A stretch of DNA of 14,750 nucleotides. Source: Gemmataceae bacterium (lineage in GTDB: Bacteria; Planctomycetota; Planctomycetia; Gemmatales; Gemmataceae). The notes under the pieces were generated by a model. It saw only the letters and a program-made list of their open reading frames with translations, ran no database searches and was not told where the DNA came from. Shown piece by piece: positions 1 to 7,271 of this stretch. The stretch covers positions 1 through 14,750 of the forward strand of contig JADLBT010000222.1 of NCBI GenBank assembly GCA_020847555.1, in the 5' to 3' direction. The position numbers were made by a program, and so were the translations under genes. The first letter of the stretch is position 1. Each line of letters opens with the position of its first letter.

Positions 1-1464
1 AACCGCAGCGCGCGGGGAGCGGTCGAGCGGGATTACCAGGACGACCTGCACCTCCTGCCGGAGGAGGAGGGCGGGCTGCACGCGCCGTCCCTTTACGCGG
101 ACGAACACCTGTCGGCGGACGACGCCCTGGGGCTGTACCTCAAACAGATGGGATCGATCCCGATGCTCGACCGCTCGCAGGAGACCGAGTTGGCCGGGCG
201 GTTGGAGACGGCACGCAGCCGCTACCGGCGGGCCGCCCTGTGGAGCTGGGCGGTGCTGGCCCGCGTCACCGAGACTTACGAGCGTATCCGGGCCGGCCAG
301 CTGGTGCTGGATCGCGTCATCGACGTGGTGCCCAGCCTCGGCCTGAACAGTGAAACGATAGCGAAGCGGCTGTCCGGCCACCTGCACCAGCTGCGCCGCC
401 TCCAGGACGAAGCGGCCGCGGCCCTCGACCAGAAGGGACGGGTCGTACCGCCCGCGACGGAAGCGCAAGGAAAGTCCGCCGCGCGGGTCCGGTTGCTCCG
501 GGCTATCCGGCTGGCCGAGGAGCTTTCGCCGCGGACCGAGCTGATCAGCCTGTGGAGCGCCGAACTGCGGCAGCAGCTGACGGGGCAGCCCACGCTCGAC
601 GCCGCTGCGGAGGTGGAGGCGGAGGGGCTGGAAGACGTGGTCGCGGCCACCGAGCCGACGACGACCCCTGCGGACGACCCTCGGGAACTGGCCCGGCTGT
701 TGCCGGTGCTGGAGCGGCGCCGCCTTGCCTACCAGCAGGCCCGGCGCGAGTTGGCGGAGGCGAACCTGCGGCTGGTGGTGTCGATCGCGAAGAAGTACCG
801 GGGGCGGGGTCTGCCGTTCGCCGACCTCATCCAGGAGGGGAACAGCGGCCTGATGCGGGCCGTCGATAAGTACGACTACCGTCTCGGGTTCAAGTTCGGC
901 ACCTACGCCACCTGGTGGATCCGTCAGGGCATCACCCGGGCTCTGTCCGAGCTGTCGCGGACGGTTCGCGTCCCGTGCCACCACCTGAACCTGCTCCGGC
1001 AGATCGAGCGCGTCAGCCGCGAGCTGACCGGAACCCTCGGCCGGGAGCCGGCGATCGAGGAAGTCGCGGCGGCCCTGAACATCACGCCCGAGCAGACGTG
1101 GAACCTGCGAGCGGCCGCGCGGCAGCCGGTGAGCCTGGACGAGCCGCGCGGCGACGAGGAGGCCGCCCGGGGGCTCGAAGGCTTCCTGAGCGACGTCCAC
1201 AGCGAGGAGGCCGGCGAGGACGCCGACCGTCAGGTTCTGAAAGCCCGGCTCGATGCGGTGCTGGGGACGCTGGCCCCGCGCGACCGGGCGGTGCTCGAGA
1301 TGCGCTTCGGGCTGAAGGACGGCCAGCCGCGTTCCCTCGAAGAGATCGCCCGCGAATTCGGACTGACGCGCGAGCGGATTCGTCAGATCGAGAGCCGCGG
1401 GCTGCTGAAGTTGCGCGAGCCCAGCCGCAGTGAGTTGCTCGCGGAGTTCGTGGAACGCGGCTAA
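1..1464 (+). CDS. RpoD-like sigma-70 family RNA polymerase sigma factor (5' end outside window)
   Basis: The protein directs RNA polymerase core to promoters. The first ATG in the window is at 148, but the frame is open from base 1, and the residues before that ATG belong to the fold: region 1.2 begins at about D41 ([16 protein letters not shown]). The gene therefore starts left of the window, and 487 residues are visible. An Ala/Arg/Glu-rich non-conserved linker (about 75-230) leads to region 2 ([16 protein letters not shown] from N255, then [11 protein letters not shown] and [13 protein letters not shown]). Region 3 follows, with a 3.2-like stretch ([11 protein letters not shown]), then region 4 with the -35-binding helix-turn-helix ([20 protein letters not shown]). 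Region 2.4 reads [16 protein letters not shown], unlike the usual RAIADQARTIRIPVHM, which favours an alternative group-2 factor over the housekeeping RpoD. It converges on the next gene, with a hairpin 22 bases after its stop. The family is certain; the subgroup is inferred. Confidence 0.95.
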   Translation, partial: NRSARGAVERDYQDDLHLLPEEEGGLHAPSLYADEHLSADDALGLYLKQMGSIPMLDRSQETELAGRLETARSRYRRAALWSWAVLARVTETYERIRAGQLVLDRVIDVVPSLGLNSETIAKRLSGHLHQLRRLQDEAAAALDQKGRVVPPATEAQGKSAARVRLLRAIRLAEELSPRTELISLWSAELRQQLTGQPTLDAAAEVEAEGLEDVVAATEPTTTPADDPRELARLLPVLERRRLAYQQARRELAEANLRLVVSIAKKYRGRGLPFADLIQEGNSGLMRAVDKYDYRLGFKFGTYATWWIRQGITRALSELSRTVRVPCHHLNLLRQIERVSRELTGTLGREPAIEEVAAALNITPEQTWNLRAAARQPVSLDEPRGDEEAARGLEGFLSDVHSEEAGEDADRQVLKARLDAVLGTLAPRDRAVLEMRFGLKDGQPRSLEEIAREFGLTRERIRQIESRGLLKLREPSRSELLAEFVERG

Positions 1465-1486
1465 ACAGTCGCGATCAGCAGTTTCG

Positions 1487-1531
1487 CCGACCAGCCCGGA
1501 GCGCCAGCGCCGGGCGCTTCGGGCTGGTCGG
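1487..1531. terminator. 19-bp hairpin between convergent genes; REP-like, probable bidirectional terminator
   Basis: Arms 1487-1505 and 1513-1531 pair over 19 bp with one G-T wobble, around a 7-base loop. The hairpin lies 22 bases after the sigma factor stop and 18 bases before the stop of the convergent gene, so it could end transcription from both sides. Only TTT follows on the plus strand and there is no real T-tract, so intrinsic termination may be weak. Bases 1489-1514 match 26 bases of the palindrome at 6691-6789 (minus strand 6776-6751) at 22 positions without gaps, so it may also be a dispersed repeat. Confidence 0.6.
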
Positions 1532-1549
1532 TTTCGCGCGGCGTCGCGC

Positions 1550-3178
1550 TTACTTCTTCTCGTCCCCGCGGACCGGCACCTCGATGGCGTGCAGGATTTC
1601 CTGGTTCTCGTCGTTCTGGACGAAGGCGACGAGACGCAGATCACGGAACCGCAGCGGCCGCTGCCCGTCCCGGAACGCTCGCCCGGTCTTGTCGAGGTAG
1701 TCGCCCAGCTGCTTGCGCAACTCGCCGAGGTCCACGGTCACCTTCTGCTTCGCCTGCCCCTTCTCGACCGCCACCCCGTCCGCCCCGCCCGGCATGGCCC
1801 GGACCACGCGCGAGTGGTACGTCAGGCCGTTGCTGCCGGCGTAGCGCACCCACTCATCGACGAGAGCCAGCCGCAGCCTCGCCTTGGTCGCCCCCTTCTC
1901 GACGTCGCTGGCCGATGCCGTGATGACGATCTGGTCGCCCTTGCGGACCGCCTCGGCCTCGATCTTCGCGCCGGCCGGCTTCTCCAGCAGCGGCTTGACG
2001 ACCTTGAGGTACTCCTTGTACTTATCCTCGGCGTGCTCGCGGAACCCGCCGCCGCCGGCCTCCGGCTTGCCGTTGAAGAAGGTGCTCGGCGTCCCGCGCA
2101 CCTCCGGCCCGTAGTACTCCTTGCGAGCCTCGCTCGCCGGGTTTGTCAGTGCGTCCGGGCCGGGGATGTGCAGGTGGTACTGGAGCAGCACCACCTCGCT
2201 CGGCTTGAACGTCTTCTCCAGCCCGTCGAACGCCAGATCGGCCGCCACGCACGGCGGGCACTGAGCGCCGGTAAACAGCTCGACCAGCACCGCCCGGCCA
2301 GGGTTTTTCCGCGGCGGGTACTTCTCGGGGGTGAACGGCAGGTTCTTCAGCGCCTCCTCGTGACCCTTCGCCTCCAGGGCACTGATCCGATCGGCGAGCT
2401 TGGCCGCCTCCGCCTTCTTGCCGGCCTTGTTCAGCACCTGTTCGAGCAGGTTCAGCCCGCGCAGCTCGGCCTCCGCCCCGCCCTTCGCGCCGAGTTCCTT
2501 GACGGCTCGCCGGGCCAGATCCTCGGCGACCGCCGGGTAGTCCGCGGCCGCGTTCGCGAGTTGGTCGGCGACCCGCAGCGTCACCTCGCGCTGCCAGCGC
2601 GGGCCGTAGTTCCGGGCCGCCTCGATCAGGGCGTTCGCCCACTTCTCGACGTCCTCCGCCTTCGCCCCTTCCTTCTTCGCCTCCCGGAACAGGATGCGCG
2701 TCGTGTCGAACACGGTCGGGTCGATGAACGACTTGCCGAGCAACTCCTTCGCCTGGTTAAAGCTGACGGCCTCCGGCGGGACCGGCTGCTTGAACTCCAG
2801 GGCGGCCAGCTTGGTCAGTTCCAGCCGGGCCGGGAACACGACCTGCTTGCCGATCTCCAGCGACCCGAGGATTACCTTGGCGTCCTTGCCGACGACTCCC
2901 TCGAACTGGAACGGCCGCCGCCCCAGGTTGATGGTGAACGCCAGGATCTTGCCGTCCAGCTTCACTCCCTCCAGGGTGGACGCCGGGATGCCCTTGGCCG
3001 CCTCGATGGCCCCGACCAGTTTTCCATCCTTGCGGTCCAGTTTCAGAAGCCAGGGCTCGACGAGCATGCCCCGCTCGACAAAGCCAACCTTGTAAGTCCC
3101 CTTCAGGGTGTCCTCGCCAGCCCGGGCGGCCGGAGCTGTCAGAAGGAAACCCGCGAGAGCCCAGCACACGCTGCGCAT
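1550..3178 (-). CDS. Secreted thioredoxin-fold protein with CPPC motif
   Basis: This is probably an extracytoplasmic thiol-disulfide or redox-related protein; its substrate is unknown. I place the start at the ATG whose first base is 3178 (542 aa) because a Sec signal peptide follows at once (MRSVCWALAGFLLTAPAARA). The frame also opens at 3220, which would put 14 polar residues before it. The N-terminal third is beta-rich (KVGFVERGMLVEPWLLKLD). A helical Ala/Glu/Lys-rich segment precedes a thioredoxin-like domain with LVELFTGAQCPPC, cysteines at residues 307 and 310, and a cis-proline-type GTPSTFF at about 364. The C-terminal part (about 400-535) looks like a beta-sandwich and recalls Omp28- or DUF1223-like thioredoxin-fold proteins, but I cannot place it in a named family. 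At 542 aa it is much longer than a simple thioredoxin. It diverges from the DUF1549 gene and converges on the sigma gene. Confidence 0.85.
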   Translation of the reverse strand: MRSVCWALAGFLLTAPAARAGEDTLKGTYKVGFVERGMLVEPWLLKLDRKDGKLVGAIEAAKGIPASTLEGVKLDGKILAFTINLGRRPFQFEGVVGKDAKVILGSLEIGKQVVFPARLELTKLAALEFKQPVPPEAVSFNQAKELLGKSFIDPTVFDTTRILFREAKKEGAKAEDVEKWANALIEAARNYGPRWQREVTLRVADQLANAAADYPAVAEDLARRAVKELGAKGGAEAELRGLNLLEQVLNKAGKKAEAAKLADRISALEAKGHEEALKNLPFTPEKYPPRKNPGRAVLVELFTGAQCPPCVAADLAFDGLEKTFKPSEVVLLQYHLHIPGPDALTNPASEARKEYYGPEVRGTPSTFFNGKPEAGGGGFREHAEDKYKEYLKVVKPLLEKPAGAKIEAEAVRKGDQIVITASASDVEKGATKARLRLALVDEWVRYAGSNGLTYHSRVVRAMPGGADGVAVEKGQAKQKVTVDLGELRKQLGDYLDKTGRAFRDGQRPLRFRDLRLVAFVQNDENQEILHAIEVPVRGDEKK

Positions 3179-3552
3179 CGCTCCCTGCCTTTCTCGGTCG
3201 GTGGAAAATAGTTGCGCCATCTCGGGAACGCTCCCGTTACTTTACAGACGCTCACCCCCCCCGCAAGATATGCGGCAATGGCGATTCGGTCCTGGTGCAG
3301 GGCCAAGGAGGCTGGCGTGCCGTGGGCTTTCCGGAAGAAAAAATCTGCCCCGGCCGGCGAAACTTTCTCCCCAGGGTGGGGTTGAATTGCGGATACGCCC
3401 AAAACCCATGAGGCGTAAGCAGAAACGACCCAATCATTCTCGCACGGCACACACTGCAGAACGACGGACAACCGAGCGGCACGGCGGGTGCAGGACTCAT
3501 CCGAAACGGCCACAAGCAGCGGCAGTTCGTCAGAAAGGGGGGTAACCACGAG
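3179..3552. other. Divergent intergenic region, 374 bases, no convincing gene
   Basis: This stretch separates the minus-strand thioredoxin-fold gene from the plus-strand DUF1549/DUF1553 gene and should hold promoters for both. Base composition is visibly less GC-rich than in the genes, with AAAAAA near 3340 and several AT-rich patches. Reading frames on either strand have no recognisable motifs and look like chance frames. A TTGAAT at 3382-3387 resembles a -35 box but has no good -10 at the right distance. A G-run at 3537-3542, ten bases before the ATG at 3553, may serve as the ribosome binding site of the plus-strand gene. Confidence 0.7.
3239..3266 (-). promoter_or_regulatory. Possible promoter of the CPPC thioredoxin-fold gene
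   Basis: Read on the minus strand, TTGCGG (3266-3261) and TAAAGT (3244-3239) are separated by 16 bases, matching the -35 and -10 consensus at 3 and 4 of 6 positions. Transcription would begin near 3232, giving a leader of about 54 bases to the preferred ATG at 3178. A small inverted repeat (CGGGA-N4-TCCCG, 3223-3236) lies at the start of that leader. A run of eight C falls in and next to the -35 region. This is a motif match only; the sigma factor that would use it is unknown. Confidence 0.25.
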
Positions 3553-5271
3553 ATGAACACGGCTACTCGAAAAGCGAGTGCCAGCGGCCGACCTCGACAA
3601 CCGGCGGTCGCCGGACGGAGGTCGCGGCGGTTGATGAGCTGGCTGGGCGTGCTGACGGTGTCGGCTCTTTCCGTCGGCGGCATCTTCTTCACCCAGGGTC
3701 CGGGGTACGACCTGTACGCCCAGGCGGCCAAAAGCGGCAAGAAGGCCAGGGCGGTGCTGCGTATCCCCGGGGCCGGCAGCAAGCTCGACGCCGCCGCCCT
3801 CGCCCGCATCATTGACGAGGAGGTTGCCCGCCGGCTCAAGGAGGAGGGCATCCAGCCGTCCCCGCTGGCCGACGACGCTCAGTTCCTCCGCCGCGTCCAC
3901 CTCGACCTGGTCGGCGTGATCCCGACCGCCGAGAAGGTGGCCGCCTTCCTGGACAGCAAGGATCCGCAAAAGCGGACCAGGCTGGTCGAGGAACTGCTCG
4001 CCGACGCGCGCTTCGGCAAGTGGATGGGTGAGAACTGGACCAACGCGATGGTCCCGCGGGAATCGATTAACCGGCTGCTGAAGAAGCAACCGCTGCACGA
4101 CTGGCTCGCCGACAGCTTCAACTCCAACAAGCCGTGGGACAAACTGGTTTACGAACTGGTGACGGCCAGCGGTCCGCAGGACAGCAATGGCGCGATCACC
4201 TACTTCGTCGCGAACAACACGGTCGATAAGGTTACCGACTCGGTCACCAAGCTCTTCATGGGCGTGCAACTCCAGTGCGCCCAGTGCCACAACCACCCGT
4301 TCACCAGCTGGAAGCAGGACGAGTACTGGGGGATGGCGCAGTTCTTCATGAAGGTGCGCGTGAGCTCCAACCCGCAGCTGGCCGCCAAGAAGGGCCTGCC
4401 CCTCACCGTCTCGGAGGCACCGGCGAAAGGCAAGGCGAAGAAGAAGGGTCTACCCGAGTCGGCCAAATTCGTCCCTGCCCGGTTCCTGCAAGGCGCCGCG
4501 CCGCGCCTCAACCCGACCGACCCGGCTCGCCCGGTCCTGGCGAAGTGGATGACGTCCGCCGACAACCCGTTCTTTGCTCGGGCGTTCGTCAACAAGCTGT
4601 GGGCTCACTTCCACGGCCGCGGGCTGGTCAACCCGATCGACGACATGCACGAGGAAAACCCGGCCAGCCACCCCGAGTTGCTTGCCGCCCTGACCGAGCA
4701 GTTCAAGCGCAACCACTTCGACGTGAAGTACCTGATCAAGGCCATCCTCATCAGCCAGCCTTACCAGCGCACCAGCCGACCCCACGCCGGCAACGAGGCC
4801 GACACGGAACTCTTCAGCCACGCGGCCGTGCGGGTGCTGTCGCCCGAGCAGCTGTACGATTCGCTGACCACCGTCGTCGGCCAGGCGGGCCGCGACAAGT
4901 TCGGCGGGCGGAAGGGCAACGCCAAGAAGAAGGGCGGCGTCGGCCCGCGCGATCAGTTCATCAGCTTCTTCCACGTTGAGGACGCCGACCCGCTCGAATA
5001 CCAGGCCGGCATCCCGCAGGCGCTGCGGCTGATGAACTCGGCGATGCTGAACAACACGAACGCCTTCGTCACCCAGGCCGCCAAACAGGGCGGCAACGAT
5101 CCGGCCCGGGTCGTCGAACACCTGTACCTGGCTATCCTGTCGCGCCGGCCGACGGCCGAGGAACTGCAGGCGCGGGTCGCCTACGTCCGCCGGCAGACCG
5201 ACGCGCGGGCCGGGTACAGCGACCTGGCGTGGGCTCTGCTCAACTCCGGTGAGTTCGCGACGAACCACTGA
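3553..5271 (+). CDS. DUF1549/DUF1553 domain protein with CAQCH motif
   Basis: The biochemical role of this family is unknown; it is greatly expanded in planctomycetes and usually paired with a DUF1501 gene. The 572-aa protein begins with a basic stretch and one hydrophobic segment (residues about 28-48; SRRLMSWLG before it resembles a Tat motif), so it is likely exported or membrane-anchored. DUF1549 spans about 78-280 (FLRRVHLDLVGVIPTAEKV, GKWMGENWTN) and holds LQCAQCHNHPF with C242, C245 and H246, a heme-c-like CxxCH. DUF1553 spans about 326-565 (FFARAFVNKLWAHFHGRGLV, HPELLAAL, YQRTS). The separate PSCyt1 cytochrome domain and the LamG-type domain often found in relatives are absent, so it is a short form. 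Two lysine-rich KGxAKKKG segments occur at 292-299 and 454-461. A start at M28 (3634) is possible, but its GGAGG lies 12 bases away. The DUF1501 gene follows after about 140 bases. Confidence 0.92.
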   Translation: MNTATRKASASGRPRQPAVAGRRSRRLMSWLGVLTVSALSVGGIFFTQGPGYDLYAQAAKSGKKARAVLRIPGAGSKLDAAALARIIDEEVARRLKEEGIQPSPLADDAQFLRRVHLDLVGVIPTAEKVAAFLDSKDPQKRTRLVEELLADARFGKWMGENWTNAMVPRESINRLLKKQPLHDWLADSFNSNKPWDKLVYELVTASGPQDSNGAITYFVANNTVDKVTDSVTKLFMGVQLQCAQCHNHPFTSWKQDEYWGMAQFFMKVRVSSNPQLAAKKGLPLTVSEAPAKGKAKKKGLPESAKFVPARFLQGAAPRLNPTDPARPVLAKWMTSADNPFFARAFVNKLWAHFHGRGLVNPIDDMHEENPASHPELLAALTEQFKRNHFDVKYLIKAILISQPYQRTSRPHAGNEADTELFSHAAVRVLSPEQLYDSLTTVVGQAGRDKFGGRKGNAKKKGGVGPRDQFISFFHVEDADPLEYQAGIPQALRLMNSAMLNNTNAFVTQAAKQGGNDPARVVEHLYLAILSRRPTAEELQARVAYVRRQTDARAGYSDLAWALLNSGEFATNH

Positions 5272-5290
5272 TGCCGTCTACTTCGCCCCT

Positions 5291-5318
5291 GTCCACGGGC
5301 CGGCGGCGGCCCGTGGAC
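5291..5318 (+). terminator. Perfect 12-bp hairpin between the DUF1549/1553 and DUF1501 genes
   Basis: Arms 5291-5302 and 5307-5318 are perfect reverse complements around the loop GCGG. The hairpin begins 20 bases after the upstream stop. No T-run follows, so it is not a classic intrinsic terminator. It could be a partial terminator, or an RNA-stabilising or processing element that sets different levels of two genes usually found together. Confidence 0.5.
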
Positions 5319-5413
5319 GCCCTGTCGTGCCCTGACTCAACAATACATCCCCGACCCGAACACCCTACCAGGGGACGAGTATGTGGTCCCCTGCGACCGA
5401 GGAGAATCGACTC

Positions 5414-6691
5414 ATGATGAATCCGCTCTCTGGCTCGAACCTGTCCCGGCGTGACTGGCTGAAACTGTCGGCGGCGGGCGTGACTGGCATGTCGCTGTCC
5501 GGCTGGTTCGACATCCTGGCGAGCCGCGCGGCCGAGGCCGGCGCCCGCACCAAGCGCTGCATCCTGCTGTGGATGGACGGCGGCCCCAGTCACAAGGACA
5601 CGTTCGACCTGAAGCCCGGAACGGCCAACGGCGGTCCGTACCGCCCGATCCAGACGAACGTGGCCGGCATCCAGATCAGCGAGCACTTCCCGCGGCTGGC
5701 CCGGCTGATGAACCACGGCGCCATCCTCCGCGGCATGAGCACGGCCGAGGGCGCCCACGCCCGGGCCAAGTACAACCTGCACACCGGCTATCGCGAGGGC
5801 CAGGGCGGCCTCGTTTACCCGAGCCTCGGCGCCATCGCCGCCAAGGAGATCGGCAGCCAGGAAAGCCCGCTGCCGAACTTCGTCTCTGTCGGCGGCCGCG
5901 CCTACGGGTCCGGGTTCCTTGGCCCGCGCCATCAGCCGCTGATCGTGAACGACCCGAACCGCGGCGTCGAGAACCTGCGGCCGTTCGTCCAGAACAACCA
6001 GTTCGCCAGCCGCATGGGTCTGCTGGAGGAACTTGAGGCCGGATTCAATCGGACCTATAGCACCAGCGTCGGCCAGGCGCACCGCACGACCTACCAGCGG
6101 GCTGTCAGTCTGATGATGGACCGCGGCGCCCGCGCGTTCGACCTGACGCAGGAGCCGGCCAGCGCCCGCAGCGCCTACGGCGGCAGTCGATTTGGCGAAA
6201 GCTGCCTCCTCGCTCGCCGGCTGGTCGAGGCCGGCGTGACGTTCGTCGAGGTGAGCCTCGGTGGGTGGGACACGCACCAGAACAACTTCGCCCGCGTCCG
6301 GCAACTGTCGGCCCAGGTCGATCCGGCGATGAGCCAGCTCGTCATCGACCTGCGGGACCGCGGTCTGCTCGACAGCACGCTCATCATCTGGATGGGCGAC
6401 TTCGGCCGCACGCCGCGCATCAACGCCCGCGGCGCCCAGCCGGGCCGCGACCACTATCCGCGGGCCTGGAGCAGCGTGATGATGGGCGGCGGCATTCGCG
6501 GCGGCCAGGTGGTCGGCCGGACCGACGCCGAGGGCGCGACCGTCGAGGAAGGCCGCGTGACCGCGATCGACTTCATGGCGACCGCCTGTCGCGTGCTGGG
6601 CATCGACTACACGAAGATGAACCAGACGCCGAACGGCCGCCCGGTGCGCATCGCCGACCGCGGCGCCACCCCGGTCGCCCAGTTGTTCTAG
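5414..6691 (+). CDS. DUF1501 protein, Tat-exported, alkaline-phosphatase/sulfatase-like fold
   Basis: This is a predicted periplasmic or surface protein of unknown reaction; DUF1501 is related to the sulfatase/alkaline-phosphatase superfamily. The frame opens at 5381, but I prefer ATG 5414 (425 aa): GAGGAGAA ends seven bases before it, and a Tat signal follows directly (LSRRDWLKLSAAG, then a hydrophobic stretch). A weaker AGGGG precedes the 5381 ATG, so that start is not excluded. Numbered from 5414, conserved motifs are CILLWMDGGPSHKDTFD from C49 with D55, GGWDTHQ with D286 and H288, GDFGRTP with D329, and GRDHYP with D346 and H347. These acidic and histidine residues are candidate metal ligands. 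Length is normal for the family. It follows the DUF1549/DUF1553 gene, the usual planctomycete arrangement. Its TAG stop supplies the first base of a long palindrome that probably ends the transcript. Confidence 0.93.
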   Translation: MMNPLSGSNLSRRDWLKLSAAGVTGMSLSGWFDILASRAAEAGARTKRCILLWMDGGPSHKDTFDLKPGTANGGPYRPIQTNVAGIQISEHFPRLARLMNHGAILRGMSTAEGAHARAKYNLHTGYREGQGGLVYPSLGAIAAKEIGSQESPLPNFVSVGGRAYGSGFLGPRHQPLIVNDPNRGVENLRPFVQNNQFASRMGLLEELEAGFNRTYSTSVGQAHRTTYQRAVSLMMDRGARAFDLTQEPASARSAYGGSRFGESCLLARRLVEAGVTFVEVSLGGWDTHQNNFARVRQLSAQVDPAMSQLVIDLRDRGLLDSTLIIWMGDFGRTPRINARGAQPGRDHYPRAWSSVMMGGGIRGGQVVGRTDAEGATVEEGRVTAIDFMATACRVLGIDYTKMNQTPNGRPVRIADRGATPVAQLF

Positions 6692-6789
6692 CGGACCAAA
6701 CGCCCTGACGCCGACGAGCCGAAAGCGTCAGCGCCGGCAGCTTTGACAGAGCCGGCGCTGGCGCTTCCGGCTCGTCGCGTTTGGTCCGC
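6691..6789. repeat. Long imperfect palindrome (about 39 bp of stem), REP-like, likely terminator
   Basis: The outer stem pairs 6691-6702 with 6778-6789 perfectly (12 bp). The inner stem pairs 6712-6738 with 6751-6777 over 27 bp, with one mismatch and one wobble. A 9-base bulge (6703-6711) sits on the left and a 12-base loop at 6739-6750. The bulge also allows a competing 7-bp stem, 6705-6711 with 6725-6731. The first base is the G of the DUF1501 TAG stop. There is no T-tract, so termination would depend on the hairpin itself. The core is shared with the hairpin at 1487-1531. Confidence 0.75.
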
Positions 6790-6855
6790 CCGTCCTGAAG
6801 AGCTGGCAGACAAGGTCCGACGATGCCGGGAGGTGCGGAGAGGCTGGAAATCCGA

Positions 6856-6884
6856 TTGCCCTCAGAGACAGGCGGCGTTAAACT
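6856..6884 (+). promoter_or_regulatory. Possible sigma-70 type promoter for the 6927-11369 cluster
   Basis: TTGCCC (6856-6861) and TAAACT (6879-6884) are separated by 17 bases, each matching the consensus at 4 of 6 positions. Transcription would start near 6891, about 35 bases before the ATG at 6927. The site lies just after the palindrome that should insulate it from the DUF1501 gene, which fits a new transcription unit. This is a motif match only. Confidence 0.3.
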
Positions 6885-6926
6885 GGGGACTTGATTCATC
6901 TTGCAGCGCTACCCACCCTGTATCAC

Positions 6927-7271
6927 ATGAATCGGGTTCGCGTTACCGCTGGCCTCGCTCTCGTCCTCGGCCTGGTCGTGTGGACCGCCCTCGACGTCTG
7001 GCCGGTTCTCAACCTCTGGCGCGATAACCCGGCTGGCCTGCGGACCGACGTCACCTGGTTCGAGGACGCCTGCCCCCGCATTCGCAGCCAACTTCCGCTG
7101 CGCGGCTCCATCGGCTATCGGGACCGGGTGAAGGACGGCTTTGCCATGCGCCGGTACGCCCTGGTTCAATACGCCCTGGTCCCGATCCGCGTCGAGTGGG
7201 AGACCGATCGCGCCCCGGCCGTCGAGGTACTCGGTGGCGGGATGAGAGTCGTCCGGGCCGGAGGACCGTGA
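6927..7271 (+). CDS. Small single-pass membrane protein, unknown function
   Basis: I do not recognise a family. The frame could begin at a TTG at 6891, but ATG 6927 gives a sensible 114-aa protein with a short basic start and one transmembrane segment (VTAGLALVLGLVVWTALDVW, about residues 5-24). The remaining 90 residues are probably extracytoplasmic: two or three cysteine-poor stretches ending in a beta-like tail (YALVPIRVEWE, VEVLGGGMRVVR). One Cys occurs in WFEDACPRIRSQLP. No clear ribosome binding site precedes the ATG. Its TGA (7269-7271) shares its last base with the ATG of the next gene, so the two are probably translationally coupled. The product may be a partner or assembly subunit of that polytopic membrane protein; this rests on gene order alone. 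Confidence 0.7.
   Translation: MNRVRVTAGLALVLGLVVWTALDVWPVLNLWRDNPAGLRTDVTWFEDACPRIRSQLPLRGSIGYRDRVKDGFAMRRYALVQYALVPIRVEWETDRAPAVEVLGGGMRVVRAGGP

Noticed and set aside
1430..3211. 593-codon plus-strand open frame opposite the CPPC thioredoxin-fold gene
   Set aside because: It has no domain motifs and is a mirror frame of a high-GC gene; the minus-strand protein has a signal peptide and a clear thioredoxin centre.
3108..3545. 145-codon plus-strand frame in the divergent intergenic region
   Set aside because: Basic, low-complexity translation without a family-like pattern, overlapping the start of the minus-strand gene.
3139..4296. 385-codon minus-strand frame across the divergent region and the start of the DUF1549 gene
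   Set aside because: Its composition is that of an antisense shadow, and it would run through both the intergenic region and a well-supported gene.
5240..6454. 404-codon minus-strand frame opposite the DUF1501 gene
   Set aside because: Antisense frame of a conserved gene in GC-rich DNA, with no recognisable motif.
7196..7270. 25-residue N-terminal extension of the GT-C protein
   Set aside because: It is Arg-rich and overlaps the coding end of the previous gene; ATG 7271 gives a normal membrane-protein start with stop-start overlap.
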